Below, piece after piece: positions 17,299 to 26,258 of a stretch of DNA of 64,000 nt (positions are counted from its first letter, which is position 1; every line of letters begins with the position of its first letter). Both the position numbers and the translations under genes were made by a program. The stretch is from Lewinellaceae bacterium (GTDB lineage: Bacteria; Bacteroidota; Bacteroidia; Chitinophagales; Saprospiraceae). The stretch is taken from the NCBI GenBank assembly GCA_020636045.1, contig JACJYP010000008.1, positions 186,001-250,000 on the forward strand, given 5' to 3'. A model generated the notes under the pieces. The model was not told where the DNA came from, searched no databases, and worked only from the letters and a program-made list of their open reading frames with translations.

Positions 17299-18354
17299 AT
17301 GCAAAAAGCAACAGCCCTCTTAAGTATTCTCTTTTTAGCATCGGCCGCACAGGCGCAGCAACACGCCGATTGTATCACTGCTATGGACATCTGCAAAAAA
17401 CAGGTGTACCATATCGACAAAACCGGCGGCGAAGGCCAGAATAATCACGAGGCGGATTTTATAGCCTGCTTCATGAACAGCGAAAACTTTGGCAATGCAG
17501 AGGAGAATTCCACCTGGATCAAATTCGATGTGGCTAAAAGCGGCAGCCTGAGTTTTGCCATTACTCCGCACCGACTCGAGGACGACATCGATTTCGTGGT
17601 GTATCTTATGCTCGACGGCACCTGCAACAATATGAAGATCGTGCGCTGTATGGCTGCGGGCGACTCGCCGGAAAATGCACTCACCAGCAGATGCCTTGGG
17701 GAAACGGGGTTGCGCTCCGGCGAAAACGACACCAGCGAAGATGCCGGCTGCGCCGACGAGGGCGACAATGCCTGGCTGGCGCCTTTGAAAGTGGAAGAAG
17801 GTGAAAAGTATATGATCCTGATCAGCAACGTCACGTCCAGCGGACCGGGATTCAGCATCCGCTTCAGCGGAAGCGCACAAATGCCCTGCGACGTGCCTGA
17901 GAAAAAGCCCCGGCAGGCGGCTAAAAAGCCCGCTGTGACCCCTGCAAAAGCCAAACCGCTTGAAAAACCCAAGGCGCCCGTGGCGAGCAGCGCAAAAATC
18001 CAACCCGACTCCATCGGCGGCCGCGCCGTGAAGGTTAGCAGAAGCCTGGCGGTCAAAAACAGGAAGATCAAGGTCAAACTCTGGGATAGTCAGGTGGAGG
18101 ACGGCGACATCGTATCCGTTTACCTGGATGATAAAAAAGTGATCGACCACGTGTATCTGCGACTCAAGCCGCAGGAATACGAGATCGAACTTCCGCCCGG
18201 CAAAGAACACTATCTGACGGTGTATGCCGACGATTTCGGGAAAGCGGAGCCCAACACCGCCAAGGTCTCTGTGTTTGACGGCGTGCGCGAGCAAATCATC
18301 GATCTGGTAGCCGGACGAACGAATCAGGAAAGTGTGAAGATCGTGACGGATTGA
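17299..18354 (+). CDS. secreted two-domain beta-sandwich protein of the Bacteroidota surface-protein type
   Basis: 351 residues. Signal peptide 1-19 (AAQAQ). Residues ~20-195 match a module common at the N-terminus of large Bacteroidota adhesins: Cys pair, NSTWIKFDVAKSGSLSFAIT, DDIDFVVYLMLDGTCNN, EGEKYMILISNVTSSGPGFS. A Lys/Pro/Ala-rich linker (~200-235) leads to a second beta domain (~240-351) with LWDSQVEDGDIVSVYLDDKK and EPNTAKVSVFDG, another recurrent extracellular module. No T9SS sorting domain, so it may stay periplasmic or be exported another way. Ligand unknown. Confidence 0.75.
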   Translation: MQKATALLSILFLASAAQAQQHADCITAMDICKKQVYHIDKTGGEGQNNHEADFIACFMNSENFGNAEENSTWIKFDVAKSGSLSFAITPHRLEDDIDFVVYLMLDGTCNNMKIVRCMAAGDSPENALTSRCLGETGLRSGENDTSEDAGCADEGDNAWLAPLKVEEGEKYMILISNVTSSGPGFSIRFSGSAQMPCDVPEKKPRQAAKKPAVTPAKAKPLEKPKAPVASSAKIQPDSIGGRAVKVSRSLAVKNRKIKVKLWDSQVEDGDIVSVYLDDKKVIDHVYLRLKPQEYEIELPPGKEHYLTVYADDFGKAEPNTAKVSVFDGVREQIIDLVAGRTNQESVKIVTD

Positions 18355-18388
18355 TGCTGCAAGTTGTTGCTCTACAAGGAACTCGCCC

Positions 18389-19894
18389 CTAGCGCTCTAT
18401 TCCGCCTGTGATGCTTTCGTATCTGGCAAAAGCAATATCCTTCATATCATCCGGGATATCAAAAGCATTGTCGATATAGATCGTATATCCATTTTGGTTC
18501 AGTTCCTCCAGTTTCGCCTTCGGAGGCAATGTTTCATACGCGACCATATCAGTGTAAAACATCGTTTCTACGGGGTATCTGCAATTGAAAATCACCTTTT
18601 GGCTGCCAGGGGCGCCTGATGCCAGGGATTTCATTTTGTCGATCCATGCCTCTGTTCGCGGCTTCATTTCAAATGGTTTTATCCTTTCGATCGAATAGCG
18701 CAGCGGCAGGGCCAGCAGTAAAGAGGCTGCCAGTACAGCCCCTTTTGGATAGGTAAACTTCCTCCTGTTTACCATTAAGAACACAACAAATACGCCGGTC
18801 AGAATAAAAATTGCCGGAGCAGCAAACATGATGTATCCCTGCATTTTTGTTTTTACAAGTGAAAAAAACACATAGGGGATAGCGATCCACAACAACAGGA
18901 TAAGGTATCTGTACCGGTCCTTTTTTCTGATCGCGATATAAACCAGCCAAAGCGCCGGCAAATAGATCAGTTCTCCGAAAAGCATCCTCATCTGATCGAA
19001 ATAATAGTAAAAAGGATGCCCGTGCGGCCCTATCGGTTCAAAAATATGTTTCCAGTTGTATTTCGACTCCCAGGCGGCTTCAACGGGAAACCTCGAATGA
19101 ATATACATCTGCCAGGGAAGTACAAGTATTACGACCGTCAGGAGCCAGATGACTGCCTGAACAGCGATATGCCGATCGATTTTTCCCCTTTCATGGCGCA
19201 GCGCCACTAACCACAGTGGCCATACAATGAGTGCCGGCAGCCATTTCGTCAGGATCGCTCCTGCGGTAAAGACGGCGCAGCATACATTCATATAAAGGCG
19301 ACCTTCCCGGGAGAACCTCAGGGCCCAGTAAATTGCCATGGTGATGAATGCCATGAAAAACACATCGATGTGATCGGTAGCAACCCTTCCTGCCGTTAGT
19401 TCAAGCAACAATCCGTGTATGGCGCACAACGATGCAGCAAGCATTCCCGCACGCCGCGAGAAAAGCATTTCGCCGATCCGGTAGGTATAGAATATCGTCA
19501 GGGTGCTTAGGAGTATAGAGGGAATGCGAAGTGCGATCACGTTTTTACCAAACAACCACATGCTCAACGCCATTGAATATAGCGGGACCGGCTGCTTGTG
19601 TACCCAAATATGATTGGAAGCCCAGTCCCTGTAATCATATTCCAGCAGCGGTGTTTTGTAAAGCATGGGCACGAACGGGTTGTCTGTCAAATTTTTTGCA
19701 ACCAGCGCGTGGTATCTTTCATCCCATTCGTGGAGATACAGGTCGGATGCTACGAACAGGCGAAGAACTATGCCTGCCAGCATTATAAACAGCAGCGCCA
19801 GCCGATACTGATTGCTGCGATATTTCTTCAGTGCCGCAACGAAAAACGACACACAAAGTGCCATTGATATGATACCGAATACCAGGTTTTCCAT
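18389..19894 (-). CDS. GT39/ArnT-like integral membrane glycosyltransferase
   Basis: 501 residues with about 11-12 membrane helices. The first periplasmic loop carries YLHEWDERYHALVAKNL, the acidic DE site that PMT/ArnT (GT39 and GT83) enzymes use with a polyprenyl-phosphate sugar donor. ALRIPSILLSTLTIFYTYRI and the later YWALRFSREGRLY are further family marks. It probably moves a sugar or aminosugar from a lipid carrier to protein, lipid A or other glycans in the periplasm; the acceptor is unknown. Convergent with the secreted gene at 17299. Confidence 0.85.
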   Translation of the reverse strand: MENLVFGIISMALCVSFFVAALKKYRSNQYRLALLFIMLAGIVLRLFVASDLYLHEWDERYHALVAKNLTDNPFVPMLYKTPLLEYDYRDWASNHIWVHKQPVPLYSMALSMWLFGKNVIALRIPSILLSTLTIFYTYRIGEMLFSRRAGMLAASLCAIHGLLLELTAGRVATDHIDVFFMAFITMAIYWALRFSREGRLYMNVCCAVFTAGAILTKWLPALIVWPLWLVALRHERGKIDRHIAVQAVIWLLTVVILVLPWQMYIHSRFPVEAAWESKYNWKHIFEPIGPHGHPFYYYFDQMRMLFGELIYLPALWLVYIAIRKKDRYRYLILLLWIAIPYVFFSLVKTKMQGYIMFAAPAIFILTGVFVVFLMVNRRKFTYPKGAVLAASLLLALPLRYSIERIKPFEMKPRTEAWIDKMKSLASGAPGSQKVIFNCRYPVETMFYTDMVAYETLPPKAKLEELNQNGYTIYIDNAFDIPDDMKDIAFARYESITGGIER

Positions 19895-20009
19895 CCGATC
19901 AAATTGCGCGGAACCGCCGGCTTACCTCATTTGTACTCAAGCGGTCCGGAATAATATTCAGCATCGAAGATACATGCTCAGGCCATTGTATACAGGTGGA
20001 AAACTCCTC

Positions 20010-20561
20010 TTAACGGTAATTCAACACCGCGCGGTACCAGCCGTTTCGCAAAAAAATAGTGTCCGGATAGGTCGATGGCGACGCCTGTTGCTGCGCCAGC
20101 GCAATGGAAAAACGCCCGTAGATCTCGCCCTTATCTACGTCGTACATGTCCACACTGATAAAATTGGTACTGTCCTGCCCGATCACGCGGTAGGATTTCA
20201 ACAGCACATCGACATCCAGGAAACTGAAGTAGGCGCCTGTCACGCCGTCGTGGCTTGTAATGTTGTCAAAAAGCGGATATTCCCCCTCCTCAAGCGGAAT
20301 ATCGTTAAAATACAAGCCCTGCGCGAGGTACAATCCGTATAATATGACGCTCAGATCAAGCGAAAACGTGCCTTGTGCGATGTTCTTGTCGGTTCGGAGC
20401 GCCAGCGAAGCCGGCGGCCAGGGCGGCCCTTCGCCGTTCAGCAGCCAGTCCGCAGTACCCCGGAGCCAGGGACCATCGGGGCTGCTTTCTACTTTTTTTA
20501 TTTTCTGACAGGCGCTGAAAAGCAGTGAAAATAACAGGATTGGAGTGACGAGGCGTTTCAT
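20010..20561 (-). CDS. lipoprotein of unknown function
   Basis: 183 residues. Lipobox LFSAC near residue 18 after MKRLVTPILLFSLL marks a lipoprotein. The rest is beta-rich, with no named family: a Trp/Pro region (GPWLRGTADWLLNGEGPPW) and alternating strands. Possibly a Saprospiraceae DUF of outer-membrane lipoproteins. Stands between a GT39 gene and an unknown membrane protein, all on the minus strand. Confidence 0.7.
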   Translation of the reverse strand: MKRLVTPILLFSLLFSACQKIKKVESSPDGPWLRGTADWLLNGEGPPWPPASLALRTDKNIAQGTFSLDLSVILYGLYLAQGLYFNDIPLEEGEYPLFDNITSHDGVTGAYFSFLDVDVLLKSYRVIGQDSTNFISVDMYDVDKGEIYGRFSIALAQQQASPSTYPDTIFLRNGWYRAVLNYR

Positions 20562-20622
20562 TGCTATAAACTATTAAATAGATTGGTCCGGTAAAAAGTA
20601 TATTATTCAGAGACACCCTGGT

Positions 20623-21129
20623 TCAGGCAATGGCAGTCATCAATCTTTCCACCGCTTCTACATTTTGTTGATTCTTGCCGTAATCGAGGATCGTGGTGCT
20701 GAGATTCGGCTTGCTTACAATCGAATATTCATAGCCGTTTTCACTTTTAGCCCCCTGGTCGATCAAGATGGTTTCACCCCAGGATTGCATAGATATCTTT
20801 GACCTTATCTGAATACGAGTACCCGTCGCTTTAATGTCCATTTTCCCAAACTTCGGGTCATTTTTTAACCTGGTCAATACCTCCTCCGGAGTCATGCCGG
20901 AATAGATCAGCCTGGACCGGACAACATCAGCCGGTTTTCCCCCGATCCGCTTCCTGATTGCAAATACGAGGTATGCGGTTGCGCCAAATAACAGGCCTGT
21001 GAGCACTATTTTTCCTATACCGAACCCCTCGCCCGAATCCCTAAAGTCTGACAAAGCGGTCATCAATAACCCGAAAGTCAGGCCTATAAGGAAGAAAGTT
21101 TTTATATCCAGTTTTAGCGTTGGCTTCAT
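20623..21129 (-). CDS. small membrane protein of unknown function
   Basis: 168 residues. Two membrane helices near the start (~12-28 and ~38-58) and a ~105-residue cytoplasmic domain ending ERLMTAIA. The domain resembles no family I know; it has VEAVERL and a strand IQIRSKISM that may be a small alpha/beta fold. The start ATG at 21129 is preceded by a TACCTTTG element at 21214-21221. Confidence 0.7.
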   Translation of the reverse strand: MKPTLKLDIKTFFLIGLTFGLLMTALSDFRDSGEGFGIGKIVLTGLLFGATAYLVFAIRKRIGGKPADVVRSRLIYSGMTPEEVLTRLKNDPKFGKMDIKATGTRIQIRSKISMQSWGETILIDQGAKSENGYEYSIVSKPNLSTTILDYGKNQQNVEAVERLMTAIA

Positions 21130-21213
21130 GGTCTTTGTTTAAAATCGGGTGATTTTTATGAAAGTTTTTTATTGCTGTCTGTTGATCATTACGGTTCCTG
21201 CTGCATCCGGTTT

Positions 21214-21221
21214 CAAAGGTA
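21214..21221 (-). promoter_or_regulatory. -7 element TACCTTTG
   Basis: Exact match on the minus strand for the membrane protein at 20623-21129; back to back with the plus-strand element at 21260. Confidence 0.55.
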
Positions 21222-21259
21222 CAATTGTTTTCATTTTCGGTAACGTCAGCCCGTACCCC

Positions 21260-21267
21260 TATCTTTG
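21260..21267 (+). promoter_or_regulatory. -7 element TATCTTTG
   Basis: Exact match 57 bases before the VWA-protein ATG at 21324. Confidence 0.55.
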
Positions 21268-21323
21268 GATAGCCTCAACCATCGCGCCCCGTAACTGTTT
21301 ACCTGTCTACAACCACACCGACC

Positions 21324-22412
21324 ATGCTTGGCTTCCGATTCAGCGACTACCGGCCCGACCCGAACCAGAGTACTTTTGACCGCCTGTTCAAGATCTTTCA
21401 GGAACTTATGCTCTACACTTCCGGCGATGTGTACGAGGCGTTGTCGTGGCTGACTGAACTCGATAAGGAATACAAACTTACCAATGATGAGTACGGCATG
21501 GGCGACTTTATCCGTGAACTCGAAGAGCGCGGATACATCCAGCGCGACGGCGACGGGAACGGCGGCATGGGTCCTACCCGCAAACTCGAGATCAGCCTGC
21601 GGCAAAAAAGCCTCGACGACATTTTCGGCGACCTGAAAAAGGCAAGAAGCGGCAAGCACAACACCTCTATCATCGGCCAGGGTGACGAATATACGGCAGA
21701 TGTGAAGCCTTATGAATTTGGCGACAGCCTCGAAAATCTCGCTGTTACAAACTCCCTGCGCAACGCCTATATCAATCACGGCATCGACGAGTTCAATCTT
21801 ACCCAGGAAGACCTGGAAGTCCATGAAACATACTACCAGAGCCAGATGTCGTCGGTACTGATGATCGACATCTCCCATTCGATGATCCTGTACGGCGAAG
21901 ACCGTATCACACCAGCCAAAAAAGTGGCGCTGGCCCTTGCCGAGTTTATCCAGACACGCTACCCCAAGGATACGCTGGACATCCTGGTCTTCGGCGACGA
22001 TGCCTGGCCGATCGAACTTAAAGATATCCCGTACCTGCAGGTAGGCCCTTATCATACCAATACGGTGGCCGGCCTGGAACTCGCGCTCGATATCCTGAAG
22101 CACCGCCGCAATCCCAATAAACAGATCTTTATGATCACCGACGGCAAACCTACCTGCCTCAAGATCGGCAAGAATTACTACAAAAATTCATTCGGCCTCG
22201 ACCGGAAGATCGTCAACCGCTGCCTGAACCTGGCCATGCGTTGCAAAAAACTCGATGTGCCCATCACCACGTTCATGATCGCGCGCGACCCCTACCTCGT
22301 GCGCTTCGTGGAGGCCTTTACCCAAACCAACAACGGCAAGGCCTTTTACTCTTCCTTGCAGGGCCTCGGTTCTTTTGTACTGGAAAACTATAAAAAACGC
22401 AAGCGCAAGTAA
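21324..22412 (+). CDS. VWA-domain protein, MoxR-partner type
   Basis: 362 residues, no signal peptide. Residues 1-155 are a helical N-terminal domain (YTSGDVYEALSWLTELDKEY; GMGDFIRELEERGYI). A von Willebrand A domain follows with MIDAS DISHSM (~181), then DTLDILVFGDDAWPIE, and ITDGKPTCLK. These cytoplasmic VWA proteins usually work with a MoxR AAA+ ATPase to insert or remodel metal or protein partners; no moxR is in this window. A small membrane gene follows 69 bases later with its own promoter. Confidence 0.88.
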   Translation: MLGFRFSDYRPDPNQSTFDRLFKIFQELMLYTSGDVYEALSWLTELDKEYKLTNDEYGMGDFIRELEERGYIQRDGDGNGGMGPTRKLEISLRQKSLDDIFGDLKKARSGKHNTSIIGQGDEYTADVKPYEFGDSLENLAVTNSLRNAYINHGIDEFNLTQEDLEVHETYYQSQMSSVLMIDISHSMILYGEDRITPAKKVALALAEFIQTRYPKDTLDILVFGDDAWPIELKDIPYLQVGPYHTNTVAGLELALDILKHRRNPNKQIFMITDGKPTCLKIGKNYYKNSFGLDRKIVNRCLNLAMRCKKLDVPITTFMIARDPYLVRFVEAFTQTNNGKAFYSSLQGLGSFVLENYKKRKRK

Positions 22413-22448
22413 ACCTTTCCGCCCCCCGCCGGACTGTGCCAAAAGACG

Positions 22449-22456
22449 TACCTTTG
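22449..22456 (+). promoter_or_regulatory. -7 element TACCTTTG
   Basis: Exact match 33 bases before the ATG at 22482. Confidence 0.55.
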
Positions 22457-22481
22457 ACGGCACTGCAAAACAGCATCCGGT

Positions 22482-22781
22482 ATGTATATCCTGCTTGTCT
22501 CCATCGTTATCGGGCTTTTCATAGCCATTCTCTTCGTTAACCTTTACTTCCGCGCGAAGGTGTTCAAGGTGTACGGTGTGCTGGTGCGCAACCGCGTGGA
22601 ATTCGGCGCGGCGCACATTTTCAACCGTCAAAAACTCGAAGAAGAAATTCTGCCCAAATACCCGCAATTCCGCAACGAGATCGAGAGTTTTATCCGCCAC
22701 ATGCGCTACTCCATACGCATGGCCTCGGTGCTGCTTTTTCTGATCACCGCCTTCGGCGCCGTGCTCATGTATTTCCGGTAA
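22482..22781 (+). CDS. small two-helix membrane protein
   Basis: 99 residues, not recognised. A membrane helix at ~2-20, a soluble middle (VEFGAAHIFNRQKLEEEILP) and a second membrane helix at ~82-98 ending VLMYFR. Separated by 14 bases from the DJ-1/PfpI gene, so the two are likely one transcript from the TACCTTTG element at 22449. Confidence 0.7.
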   Translation: MYILLVSIVIGLFIAILFVNLYFRAKVFKVYGVLVRNRVEFGAAHIFNRQKLEEEILPKYPQFRNEIESFIRHMRYSIRMASVLLFLITAFGAVLMYFR

Positions 22782-22795
22782 GCGACAGTGTTGTC

Positions 22796-23527
22796 ATGAA
22801 AGGCCCGCGTTCCCTGTTTTCTGTTTTGACTTTGCTCGCTCTGGCAATTTGCTGTAAGCATCCGGACAAGTCTGCAAGACGCTCCTGGCCCGATCTCGTT
22901 CCCGGGCGTCTGAATGCCGCGTTTCTGATCATGGATGGCGTGTACAACACCGAACTCACCGCGCCGATGGATATTTTTCATCACACCCGTTTTCGCGACA
23001 GCATCCGCGCCATGAATGTGTTCACGGTTGCCGGCACGCGACAACCGGTGCGCAGTTTCGAAGGGTTGCAAATACTGCCCGATTTCGGCTATCTTGAGGA
23101 CAGCCTTCCTCCGATCGATATACTCGTGGTGCCCAGCGCAGAACACCACCTCGACAGCGATCTGCAGGATGCCGCCATGATCGCATGGGTGCGCCGAACG
23201 GCGCAACAGGCGCGTATTGTGATGTCGCTCTGCGACGGCGCTTTCGTGCTGGCCACAGCAGGCATGCCCGATTCCCTGCGCTGCACGACTTTTCCGGACG
23301 ACATCGGACGCCTGCGCGAGATGTTTCCAGCTCTGCGTGTATTGGAAAATATATCCTTCGTGCACGACGGCAGATATATCACATCGGCCGGCGGCGACCG
23401 ATCCTTCGACGCTGCGCTTTATCTTTGCCAGCACCTGTACGGAAAAAAAGTTGCAGACCAGCTCGCTCACGGGCTTGTGATCGGGTGGGATTTGGACAGC
23501 GTACCACACTGGAAACCAGGCGATTAA
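22796..23527 (+). CDS. DJ-1/PfpI-family protein with an N-terminal export signal
   Basis: 243 residues. Hydrophobic N-terminus followed by adjacent Cys (LALAICCK) suggests export or lipidation, though the lipobox is not canonical. The remainder is the DJ-1/PfpI (ThiJ/GATase-1-like) fold: LNAAFLIMDGVYNTELTAPM, then the nucleophile elbow IVMSLCDGAFVLA (Cys ~145), and YITSAGGDRSFDAALYLCQ. Similar domains occur in AraC-family regulators, but here there is no DNA-binding part. Activity unknown. Ends 23 bases before an oxidoreductase gene in the same direction. Confidence 0.8.
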   Translation: MKGPRSLFSVLTLLALAICCKHPDKSARRSWPDLVPGRLNAAFLIMDGVYNTELTAPMDIFHHTRFRDSIRAMNVFTVAGTRQPVRSFEGLQILPDFGYLEDSLPPIDILVVPSAEHHLDSDLQDAAMIAWVRRTAQQARIVMSLCDGAFVLATAGMPDSLRCTTFPDDIGRLREMFPALRVLENISFVHDGRYITSAGGDRSFDAALYLCQHLYGKKVADQLAHGLVIGWDLDSVPHWKPGD

Positions 23528-23550
23528 GCCGATATTATTCTGAACAAACC

Positions 23551-24537
23551 ATGCGTATTGCCCTGCTCGGCGCCGGACATCTCGGCAAGATCCACCTGAA
23601 ATGTATTCTCGCAGCAAATTGCTGGCAATTCGCCGGCTTTTACGACCCCGATGACAAGAACGCCCGTACAGCGATCGAGCAATTCGGCGCGCGGCGGTTT
23701 CACAGCCTCGACGAGTTGCTGGCCGAAACGGATGCGGTTGACATCGTAACCCCTACCCCCACCCACTATGCACTCGCCTCCCGGGCCCTGCGTGCCGGCA
23801 AACATGTTTTTATCGAAAAACCGGTCACGGAGACCGTTGCTGAAGGCCGCCGGCTGTTGCAACTGGCTGAAAAACTAGGCCTGAAAGTACAGGTAGGCCA
23901 CGTCGAGCGCTTCAACCCCGCTTTTCTCGCGCTGAAGGACATCGTGCTGAACCCCATGTTTATCGAAGGCCATCGCCTCGCTGCCTTCCAGCCGCGCGGC
24001 ACGGAAGTGTCCGTCATCCTCGATCTGATGATCCACGACCTGGACCTGGTCTTGCATCTCGTCCGCTCGCCCGTAAAAAAGGTAAGCGCCAGCGGGGTGG
24101 CCGTGTTGAGCCATACGCCCGACATCGCCAACGTGCGGCTCGAATTCGCCAATGGCTGCGTAGCCAACCTGACGGCAAGTCGCATTTCGATGAAGCAGAT
24201 GCGGAAGATGCGCCTGTTCCAGCCCGACCACTACCTCAGCCTCGATTTCCTTGAAAAAAACGCGCAGATCGTGCGCCTCTACGAACAGAACGCCTCCAAC
24301 CTGCCGCCGCAGGATCAACTCATGGAATTTGAAACGCAGGCAGGAAAAAAATGGCTTCAACTGCAAATGCCCGAAACGCCGCCGGTGAACGCCATCCAGA
24401 TGGAACTGGAATCCTTTTACGATGCTATTGTCAACGATACCGAGCCGGCAGTAAGCCTGCGTGCCGGCTTCGAGGCGCTGAAGGTGGCGCATCAGGTGCT
24501 GAAGGAGATCGATACCAGGCGCGAACGCTACGGATAA
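23551..24537 (+). CDS. Gfo/Idh/MocA-family NAD-dependent oxidoreductase
   Basis: 328 residues from the ATG at 23551 (Rossmann start MRIALLGAGHLGKIHLK). GAGHLG loop at 7-12, EKPVTETV (~88-95) with the catalytic Lys, GHVERFNPAF and the substrate-pocket motif LMIHDLDLVLHL. These acts on sugars or sugar nucleotides. The MIHDxDL motif resembles GnnA, which oxidises UDP-GlcNAc at C3 for amide-linked lipid A, but no gnnB is present here, so that is only a suggestion. It is 23 bases after the DJ-1/PfpI gene. Confidence 0.88.
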   Translation: MRIALLGAGHLGKIHLKCILAANCWQFAGFYDPDDKNARTAIEQFGARRFHSLDELLAETDAVDIVTPTPTHYALASRALRAGKHVFIEKPVTETVAEGRRLLQLAEKLGLKVQVGHVERFNPAFLALKDIVLNPMFIEGHRLAAFQPRGTEVSVILDLMIHDLDLVLHLVRSPVKKVSASGVAVLSHTPDIANVRLEFANGCVANLTASRISMKQMRKMRLFQPDHYLSLDFLEKNAQIVRLYEQNASNLPPQDQLMEFETQAGKKWLQLQMPETPPVNAIQMELESFYDAIVNDTEPAVSLRAGFEALKVAHQVLKEIDTRRERYG

Positions 24538-24648
24538 TCGCCGGAAAGGCTGAATTCTCCTTATGCCGGAAATAATTTATTCCCCCGTGCAACATATCTG
24601 CCAAAGGATGGTCTTTGTTGCCAGTTTGTCACCAAATGTTTTGATGTT

Positions 24649-26184
24649 ATGAAAATTATTTCCGCTCAAAGATTAGGTCTCCTGACCATTATGTTCCTGC
24701 TTTTTTGCAGCGCCGCCCTTTACGCACAAGACCAGAAGGGAGTAGTCGTGATCAAAAGAGTAGTCTACGAAGACAAAGAAGACGGCAGCGAACCCGTCAA
24801 AAACGTAACGATCATCCGCACTTCTTCGGATGGCAAAGACATCAGTTGGGATCAGGGACATTTTGAGTGGAACACCACGTCTCTGCATCGCGACCCCTGC
24901 AAGGTATTCATCGGCGTCGGCACCAGCGTCGTCGATCAGGGGCTGAAAGTCGATTATACCGTTGATGAAACACCCGCCCGCACCTACGGCGTTCAGCCCG
25001 GCGATATTATTACGGCGCTCGACGGAATTCGCGTAGGCACGCACAATGAACTGGTAGCCGAGCGCGACAAGCACCAGCAGGGCGAAGCATTCCGCCTGAC
25101 CATCCTTCGCGACGGCCGTGAAATGAACATCGACGCCCGTTTCAGGGAATGCACGGAAGCTGAACAAGAACAGGCGCAGCAAATGCGGCTCGAGCGCCTT
25201 GAGGAAATGAAAGTGCGCATGGAGAACATGCAAAAGCACATGGAAGAGATCGCTTTCGTAAAAGGCGGAGAACGCCCGATCCTGGGAGTGTATGAAAATG
25301 AAGACATCAACGTACAGGGCATGGCCATCCGCTCGGTGATACAGGGAAAAGGAGCAGAGACCGCCGGGATGAAGGCAGGTGATATTGTGATCGGCGTCAA
25401 CGGCACAACGGTCACCGGCGCCGGCACGCTCCGGAATGCATTGGCAGAATTTAAACCCGGCGACAATGTAAACGTCATTTATGTTCGCGACGGAAAAACC
25501 ATAAAAACCAACCTGGTACTCAGCGCGGGCAATGGCATTGTCAATTTCACCGTGGAACGCGATCCCTGTGCCGTATTTATCGGGGTCTACACGACGGAGC
25601 ATAGCGTAGGCGAAAGTCGTCAGGGTGTACGTGTGACCGGCATTGTGGACGATACCCCGGCCAAGCAAAGCGGCGTACAGCCCGGCGATATCATTATGGA
25701 ACTCGACGGCCAGCCCGTCACGTCCAGCACTTCGCTGCGTTTCGAGCGCGACAAGCACCAGCCCGGTGAATCGTTCTCTCTTTCTATTCTCCGCGACGGA
25801 CAACCCATGACCATCGAGGCAACTTTCAAATCTTGCCCTAAAACGGAGGTCGCTCCGCTCAATGAAGTGGTGGAAGTGGACCCGGAAGAAACGCAGGTGG
25901 ATCCGCGCCAGACGAATCAACTGCAGATCGAATCGCTGATGGCGTACCCGAACCCGACCACGGGTCCCGTAAATGTGCGCTTCGAAGCCGAAGCAGTGCC
26001 TACTACGGTGCGCATGCTCGACATCACCGGCAAAGCCGTGTACCAAAAAGTGCTCAACAATTTCAACGGGTTGTTCAGCGAACAGATCAACCTCTTTGGC
26101 AATAAGCCGGGCACGTTTATCCTGCAGGTTCAGCAGGGTGAAAAAGTGTTTTCCCGCAGGATCGTCCTGATGGCCGGCGCCTGA
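24649..26184 (+). CDS. secreted protein with three PDZ domains and T9SS sorting domain
   Basis: 511 residues. Signal peptide 1-26 (AALYAQ). Three PDZ-type domains: ~85-165 (VDETPARTYGVQPGDIITAL), ~205-285 (GMKAGDIVIGVNGTTVTGAG), ~300-395 (DDTPAKQSGVQPGDIIMELD). The first and third are near copies, e.g. ERDKHQQGEAFRLTILRDG and ERDKHQPGESFSLSILRDG, which points to internal duplication. A charged coiled coil (~165-200, EEMKVRMENMQKHMEEI) lies before the second. The last ~80 residues are a T9SS sorting domain (YPNPTTGPVNVRF). No protease is fused. A bidirectional terminator follows. Confidence 0.88.
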   Translation: MKIISAQRLGLLTIMFLLFCSAALYAQDQKGVVVIKRVVYEDKEDGSEPVKNVTIIRTSSDGKDISWDQGHFEWNTTSLHRDPCKVFIGVGTSVVDQGLKVDYTVDETPARTYGVQPGDIITALDGIRVGTHNELVAERDKHQQGEAFRLTILRDGREMNIDARFRECTEAEQEQAQQMRLERLEEMKVRMENMQKHMEEIAFVKGGERPILGVYENEDINVQGMAIRSVIQGKGAETAGMKAGDIVIGVNGTTVTGAGTLRNALAEFKPGDNVNVIYVRDGKTIKTNLVLSAGNGIVNFTVERDPCAVFIGVYTTEHSVGESRQGVRVTGIVDDTPAKQSGVQPGDIIMELDGQPVTSSTSLRFERDKHQPGESFSLSILRDGQPMTIEATFKSCPKTEVAPLNEVVEVDPEETQVDPRQTNQLQIESLMAYPNPTTGPVNVRFEAEAVPTTVRMLDITGKAVYQKVLNNFNGLFSEQINLFGNKPGTFILQVQQGEKVFSRRIVLMAGA

Positions 26185-26207
26185 TACAGCGTTTTATGAA
26201 AACAAAG

Positions 26208-26236
26208 AGGCCGGTGCACGATACGTGCACCGGCCT
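26208..26236. terminator. bidirectional terminator hairpin
   Basis: AGGCCGGTGCACG - ATA - CGTGCACCGGCCT, a perfect 13-bp stem with a 3-base loop, flanked by AACAAAG and TGTTATTT. It sits between convergent genes and can end both. Confidence 0.75.
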
Positions 26237-26258
26237 TGTTATTTCCGGAGAAAACGTT

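Noticed and set aside
24673..26046. Minus-strand 457-codon frame opposite the PDZ gene
   Set aside because: Antisense shadow rich in His/Phe/Gly; the plus-strand PDZ/T9SS protein is convincing.
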